64,000 bases of DNA, from assembly GCA_017480785.1 (NCBI GenBank), contig JAFURZ010000006.1, positions 100,655-164,654 on the forward strand, read 5' to 3'. The stretch is from Bacteroidales bacterium. Its GTDB lineage: Bacteria > Bacteroidota > Bacteroidia > Bacteroidales > P3. Made by a program: the position numbers and the translations under genes. Numbering within the stretch: the stretch's first letter is position 1; each line of letters opens with the position of its first letter. Shown one piece after another: positions 60,112 to 64,000 of this stretch. The notes beneath the pieces were generated by a model. The model was not told the DNA's origin, did not search any database, and saw only the letters and a program-made list of their open reading frames with translations.

Positions 60112-61146
60112 ATGAAAAACAATCGATTAACTGTAATTATTATTTCTGTGGCCCTTGCCAGTGTGTTTTTGTCCTCATGTGGGAAAGACACCAGTAATAA
60201 TAGCGAAATAATGAGGGAGGGGAACATCCCGACAACGAAGGACGTGAACCTTCCGTATTATCCAAACCTTGACAGCGTATATTCCGAAATCAATCGGGCG
60301 GGTTTGTATTCAAATCCTTGCGATTTCTATAATTACCAGAAGAACAAGGGGTTTGTTTCGATAGGTGCCATAGCGGATGTTTTCTTCGATTCGTTAGACT
60401 TGGATGAGTTTAAGAGCCTCGATATCCTTCTGTCTTTTTATGATGGCAATCGGGATATGCTTGATACTTGTATGATGGAGAACAATGAGATAGCAATTGT
60501 GCCCAAATGGTTCTTCTCTGAATTTAGGTATGTCGCCAATGCCAATGGAATGTTTGCCGTTGGGGATAATGTATTTAAAATCTTCAAACAGGGTCTTGTG
60601 TATGCAGAAAGAACTTATGTGCAGGAGCTAACAAGTTTTACTGATGACATCTTGTCCTCAGCAGACACTTCTATTATTCATTATTGCATTCCAATTTCTA
60701 TTCATTCACATGAAGGCCATCCAAATTGTATGTTTGACTGGAGGAAAAGGAACTCCCCGTCGGATCCTAAAGATCGCATATATATTGAGATTGTAACACA
60801 CAAGTTTTTAAATAAAATTACGACCTTTGTGAAAGCTTATAATCTTCACCGCGCTCTGTTTTTTTGGGCTCCCAGCCGACATAATCTCTCAATAGATTCT
60901 AGAATCGTGTTCCATACCGCGGACAATAATGATGTTTGGTCTACTTATCCGATATCCAAAAATGAATCTGGCTATGCTTGCATCCTGACATCCAATGTAT
61001 ATGAGCGCAGTGTCGATAATATTAGCCGTAAAGCTCATGTTTTTTCCTGGTTCTTCAATGATTATCCAGATTATCATCACTACTATTCTTATGAAATTAC
61101 TGCCAGATACCCAGGTCATAGTCCTGAAGTGTTTAGATACAACTAA
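60112..61146 (+). CDS. Lipoprotein of AT-rich cluster (344 aa)
   Basis: A lipoprotein signal ends FLSSC (Cys23), followed by GKDTSNNSE. The mature part has PNLDSVYSEINRAGLYSNPC, NKGFVSIGAIADVFFDSLDL, NGMFAVGDNVFKIFKQGLVY and a His/Tyr-rich C-terminal region. Its plan is like that of the lipoprotein at 58500. It is followed after 33 bp by a barrel-like gene, repeating the lipoprotein/barrel order. The A+T-rich codon use differs from the GC-rich housekeeping genes. Confidence 0.7.
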   Translation: MKNNRLTVIIISVALASVFLSSCGKDTSNNSEIMREGNIPTTKDVNLPYYPNLDSVYSEINRAGLYSNPCDFYNYQKNKGFVSIGAIADVFFDSLDLDEFKSLDILLSFYDGNRDMLDTCMMENNEIAIVPKWFFSEFRYVANANGMFAVGDNVFKIFKQGLVYAERTYVQELTSFTDDILSSADTSIIHYCIPISIHSHEGHPNCMFDWRKRNSPSDPKDRIYIEIVTHKFLNKITTFVKAYNLHRALFFWAPSRHNLSIDSRIVFHTADNNDVWSTYPISKNESGYACILTSNVYERSVDNISRKAHVFSWFFNDYPDYHHYYSYEITARYPGHSPEVFRYN

Positions 61147-61179
61147 TACGGCTTCAAAAAAATCAAAATACTGTTTTCT

Positions 61180-61776
61180 GTGAAAAAAAACCTGTTGATA
61201 GTAGTCGCATTATGCCTTATTATTAGTTTTTGTTCGGCCCAGGGGCAGGATTATGTTCGAGAATGGCGTATTGGTTATGGCCCCCAAACACTATGCGGCA
61301 TTCCCTCGGGACACACCAACCCGGCGGGAACTGTAGCCTATGACTTTGGAGAGCTGGTGCTTGATGCCTCTCTTTGGAATCCATTGGACCGCGTCAGCAT
61401 AGGTCCGCAGATGTCCCTTTTCGGAACTTACCTTATCCCACATCCCGACGACCCTAATGGCAGTCTGTTCAAATTCGGACTGGGTGCCCGCCTCGGATTG
61501 GAAGCGCAAATCCACCTTCTGCCGAATCATGTGAGCGCCACACAGCGATGGAACCTAACACTGAATACTGCCCTCTGCCTACAGTACACTAGATTTCTCC
61601 CGATAGATTATACTGTGGGCATAACTTTGAAGGCGATATGGTATCCGTTTGAACAATGGGGTATATACTTTGAAGCTGGCCTGAACACCATACTGTGGGG
61701 ACAGTGGAGATACTTCAATCCTCTCCCGCTTAATTCAAATTCCATCCTCCGGTTTGGTGTTAGTCATCGTTTTTAA
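61180..61776 (+). CDS. Exported barrel-like protein of AT-rich cluster (198 aa)
   Basis: GTG at 61180 is the start, since no in-frame ATG precedes the signal peptide (MKKNLLIVVALCLIISFCSA, cut before Gln21). The mature part is Gly- and aromatic-rich, with strands such as LDRVSIGPQMSLFGTYL and LRFGVSHRF at the end, a barrel-type C-terminus. It pairs with the lipoprotein gene 33 bp upstream. Function unknown. Confidence 0.65.
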   Translation: MKKNLLIVVALCLIISFCSAQGQDYVREWRIGYGPQTLCGIPSGHTNPAGTVAYDFGELVLDASLWNPLDRVSIGPQMSLFGTYLIPHPDDPNGSLFKFGLGARLGLEAQIHLLPNHVSATQRWNLTLNTALCLQYTRFLPIDYTVGITLKAIWYPFEQWGIYFEAGLNTILWGQWRYFNPLPLNSNSILRFGVSHRF

Positions 61777-61784
61777 AGAAGAAA

Positions 61785-61845
61785 TGCCTAAGGCAGGGGG
61801 GAGCGAAAGCCGACGACCGGAACTCCCTCCTGCCTTTGCGGCAGC
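61785..61845. repeat. Dispersed hairpin element, copy 2
   Basis: GGCAGGGGGGAG pairs with CTCCCTCCTGCC, and outer TGCC with GGCA. The loop holds CGAAAGCCGACGACCGGAA. It lies between two convergent genes and may act as a terminator on both strands, though neither side has a clean T run. Confidence 0.6.
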
Positions 61846-61850
61846 AGATA

Positions 61851-63320
61851 TCATTTGACCAGTTTCAACCCCTTCTCAGAGAGGTAATAGCGTTGGTTTG
61901 GGTGATTCGGCTTGTCTGGGTAGGCACGGAGGACATAGCCTCCTTCGATAGCAGGACTAAGCAGAGTTACTCTAACATATCTTCGACTAGACATGTTTAG
62001 TCGTTGTTGCAGCTCATTCATTGTATATACATTGTCGCGTATGCAATTGATAATCTTTTGAACGTGGTCGCTAATAGTACTCTCAACTTGTACTACAGCT
62101 TGGGCACTAGCTTGGGCACTGGCTTGGTCACCAGCTTGGTCACCAAGCCAGTAGGTGATAGTGGAGCTTATCAGGTCGCTGGTGAACTCCACTTTGCCTT
62201 TGGTGAGCCTCTCCCACGCCAGCATCTTGTCGATGCCGTAGCCGGCATTCTCGCCCAGTTTGGCGTAGCGGAAGAACTTGATGATGTTTGGATTGCGAGG
62301 GATGGAGTGTATCTGTGTGCGAAGTTCAGACAGAGGGAACATGAATCGCCCCGGGTTTTGTAGCTCGATACGGTCGGAGAACACCCTTATCGTCGGGTGC
62401 ATAGGGCTGAAATAGTCGGCATGGGCGCAGCAATTGGTGAGGCCTTCCCTTAACGCATACAGCTGCGACTCGTCCTCCGCGCCAACGCCATCAGGCCGTG
62501 CCTCGTAAGGTGCATCCACAAAGTTGCGCAGTCGTTGGAGGATGATTTGATACGACTCCCAGATGTTATCCTGTTCCTGCATGCGGAAGGTGTAGCGCAC
62601 CTGGGCCTCTGCGAGACTCTTGCCTGGTATTTCGAGGTAGTCAATCCAGAAATTGCTCACATGCCGTTGCACCACGTCACGCCCGCCGAGCATTAGGAGG
62701 CCTCCGATGGTCAACTTCCCATCCTTCGAGATGCCCACTTTCTCGCAGAATTGGTTGTCGGACAGGTCCTTATAGGGAAATGAAGGGTTGTCGCTGCGTA
62801 TGTGGTTGCGGTAGGTCTCCAGCGAACTCTTGTTCAGGTCGTCTATGCTTGTCCCTTCCACCACCTGCTCGCTCTTGCTGCCGAAGGCCTGGTCGCGCAT
62901 CATGGCCATCACCTCCACCTCCGTGGCACGACGGTCGCCACTGCCCGTGCGGATGAATGTATTGATGGGGTTATTGTAGTAGATAGGCTTCACCATTGAC
63001 GACGGCACGAAAAAAGCCAGAACCAGCTTGCCGTCGAAATTGTACTTCTTGCCAGTTGCCGACAACCGCATATTGAACTTCTGACCGCTGCGGAGCGTGT
63101 TGTGGAAATCCGATTCAGTCTTCTCTCCGTTGTTCACCCCTTGTATCTCGAAGCGCTTCCCTTGCTGCTTGATGCCGAACACAACCCATCCGCCCGAGGT
63201 ATTGGAGAATGCTGACACCGTTGCCCACACATCCTCCGGCAACTTGTCCTGTGCGGCCTTGCATTCGAAGTCGTCCCATTCTATCTCGCTCAGTTTCCGT
63301 AGCAGTTCATCTTTTGTCAT
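61851..63320 (-). CDS. AlbA_2 (Schlafen-like) / ATPase-like protein with winged helix, stand-alone
   Basis: The ATG at 63320 (MTKDELLRKLSEIEWDDFEC) is chosen because the promoter box TATTTTTG is at 63336-63343, giving 489 aa. It has an AlbA_2 domain (FECKAAQDKLPEDVWATVSA, GGWVVFGIKQQ, residues 18-52) and a HATPase_c_4-like part (LREGLTNCCAHADYFSPMHP near 310). A 12-bp-repeat linker (GDQAGDQASAQASAQA near 395) precedes a C-terminal helix-turn-helix (TMNELQQRLNMSSRRYVRVT near 433). It is the third such protein in the window but is not near a methylase. Confidence 0.82.
   Translation of the reverse strand: MTKDELLRKLSEIEWDDFECKAAQDKLPEDVWATVSAFSNTSGGWVVFGIKQQGKRFEIQGVNNGEKTESDFHNTLRSGQKFNMRLSATGKKYNFDGKLVLAFFVPSSMVKPIYYNNPINTFIRTGSGDRRATEVEVMAMMRDQAFGSKSEQVVEGTSIDDLNKSSLETYRNHIRSDNPSFPYKDLSDNQFCEKVGISKDGKLTIGGLLMLGGRDVVQRHVSNFWIDYLEIPGKSLAEAQVRYTFRMQEQDNIWESYQIILQRLRNFVDAPYEARPDGVGAEDESQLYALREGLTNCCAHADYFSPMHPTIRVFSDRIELQNPGRFMFPLSELRTQIHSIPRNPNIIKFFRYAKLGENAGYGIDKMLAWERLTKGKVEFTSDLISSTITYWLGDQAGDQASAQASAQAVVQVESTISDHVQKIINCIRDNVYTMNELQQRLNMSSRRYVRVTLLSPAIEGGYVLRAYPDKPNHPNQRYYLSEKGLKLVK
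62097..62144. repeat. Four 12-bp in-frame repeats in the AlbA_2 gene
   Basis: Four units of the form (A/G)GCTTGG(G/T)CAC(T/C) lie end to end, coding for the repeated AQAS/GDQA linker. Position in the protein is the same as in the gene at 28810-30354. Confidence 0.85.
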
Positions 63321-63335
63321 ACCCTGATTTTTTTG

Positions 63336-63343
63336 CAAAAATA
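63336..63343 (-). promoter_or_regulatory. -7 box TATTTTTG for the AlbA_2 gene
   Basis: TATTTTTG on the minus strand ends 15 bp before the ATG at 63320 and rules out the longer upstream start. Confidence 0.65.
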
Positions 63344-63378
63344 CGACTTTTTTCTGAATTGGAGAAGCCATACGACAT

Positions 63379-63529
63379 TTATTCGTTTTTTTCTGTCTGT
63401 TCGTGACCTCGCAAGGCCATAGAGTCAATGGCGGCGTAGAAAACGAAAGAGGGATTACATCCTTCGTCGGAGTACACCTGATAAGCAGCCATCACCTTCT
63501 CTTCCGTCGACGCCAATGTCCCATTCTCG
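63379..63529 (-). pseudogene. C-terminal fragment of an unknown gene
   Basis: On the minus strand an open stretch reads ENGTLASTEEKVMAAYQVYS, then DEGCNPSFVFYAAIDSMALR and GHEQTEKNE, ending at TAA 63379. Amino-acid make-up is protein-like but a stop lies just upstream (about 63535) and there is no good start. It is probably the leftover 3' end of a gene lost to rearrangement. Confidence 0.35.
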
Positions 63530-63532
63530 GAA

Positions 63533-63981
63533 TTTTAGCATTTGCGGCGCCCTGTGCTGGGGCGGCGGCAGCATCGCCACCCCCGCCGGCACCGTCACCA
63601 AGAAACTCATCGTCCAGCGCCGCTAGCTGGCCTCCCGCCCTGCGGGCGTAATCCGTAAATCCTGTAAAATCATGCTCCTATGGATGTGTGTGTACTGCCG
63701 CGCAGCGGGACAATCTACAGGATTTACAGGATTTCGCTCGCCCGGCGAGCGGGCGCACTGTCCGCAGGAGGATTCGTACAACACGAATTGCCGCCAATGG
63801 CCGCGAATGTTCAAAAATGAATTTATGCCAATTCATGGACATTCACGGCCATTCGTGTAAAAAAAACAATATGTTGTATGGTCGGTGTGAATAGCGCGGT
63901 TGTAGATAGGTCGTGCGCGATGTAATTAAGGTTTTTTAGCATTTGAGGCGTCCTGCGACGGGGTGGCGGCGCGGGGCGATG
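63533..63981. repeat. Repeat-rich gene-free end region
   Basis: TTTTAGCATTTG(C/A)GGCG(C/T)CCTG occurs at 63533 and again at 63934, both followed by GC-rich GGGGyGGCGGC. Between them are an inverted pair GTAAATCCTGTA / TACAGGATTTAC (about 63654 and 63716-63732), a hairpin AATGGCCGCGAATGT / ACATTCACGGCCATT (about 63796-63852) and the TCGTGCGCGATGTAATTAAG repeat (63911-63930). No gene was found. Confidence 0.6.
63573..63626 (+). pseudogene. Remnant of a T9SS type A sorting tail
   Basis: The frame ending at TAG 63626 reads IATPAGTVTKKLIVQRR, matching the final KKLIVQ of type A T9SS proteins such as the one ending at 24178. Nothing upstream in this frame looks like the rest of such a protein. Leftover 3' end of a deleted or recombined surface-protein gene. 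Confidence 0.45.
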
Positions 63982-64000
63982 CCGGAAGGAGGCGAAAAAC

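Noticed and set aside
63403-63651. 82-codon + strand frame near the right end
   Set aside because: Pro/Ala/Ser-rich product in a repeat region, in a different frame from the recognisable T9SS tail remnant.

Overview
The window reads as chromosomal DNA of a fairly GC-rich Bacteroidales bacterium. The evidence is: type IX secretion (T9SS) sorting tails of both kinds (type A at 50-6367 and 22727-24178, type B at 16353-17573); a GldA-type ABC ATPase; a Bacteroides-like serine palmitoyltransferase for sphingolipids; a DUF4290 protein; many SusD/fimbrillin-style lipoprotein signals; and repeated TAnnTTTG -7 promoter boxes, which are typical of Bacteroidetes. No rRNA, tRNA or CRISPR array was seen.

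Layout. 1-20.6 kb (all + strand): the 3' end of a giant T9SS surface protein, a small protein, a repeat-rich lipoprotein and a barrel-like protein, followed by a housekeeping run (DUF4290, murA, CpsB-like PHP phosphatase, lipoprotein, purB, ABC exporter, T9SS type B protein, MORN protein, NAD kinase, small membrane protein). The NAD kinase frame is broken inside a heptanucleotide repeat. 20.7-22.3 kb (-): an ECF sigma module. 22.5-24.2 kb (+): a secreted peptide and a T9SS protein. 24.5-42.3 kb (-): threonine dehydrogenase, then a type I restriction-modification island (hsdR, AlbA_2 protein, AbiJ-like protein, hsdS, broken small membrane gene, second AlbA_2 protein, hsdM), then an Fe-S aldo/keto reductase, kbl, pyrF, gldA and an amidase. 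42.3-45.2 kb (+): lptD and a MerR regulator. 45.5-48.1 kb (-): RluA, a prolyl-tRNA deacylase and nadA. 48.6-52.6 kb (+): rpiB, deoC, spt, a GNAT-like acyltransferase and a lipoprotein. 52.7-58.1 kb: two more ECF sigma modules. 58.5-61.8 kb: an AT-richer lipoprotein/barrel cluster. 61.9-63.3 kb (-): a third AlbA_2 protein. 63.4-64 kb: repeats and gene remnants.

The most unusual content is (i) three paralogous ECF sigma modules, each encoding a sigma factor plus a short one-TM protein that looks like an anti-sigma/sensor; one partner is fused to a BspA-like leucine-rich ectodomain. Their promoters appear to carry a TAnTATAT box instead of TAnnTTTG. (ii) Several families of dispersed intergenic repeats: a 90-bp palindrome made of 11-bp units, a short terminal-inverted-repeat element, a ~190-bp element carrying a promoter and a boxA-like site, and a 60-nt hairpin. 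Many of these cluster around the sigma modules. (iii) A mosaic type I R-M island with two Schlafen-like AlbA_2 proteins and an AbiJ-like protein, lying between the two threonine-catabolism genes tdh and kbl. (iv) The heptamer tract in nadK, which is either slippage-prone or an assembly error.

All functional calls come from reading motifs by eye; no database search was possible. Paralogy and repeat claims rest on manual alignment.
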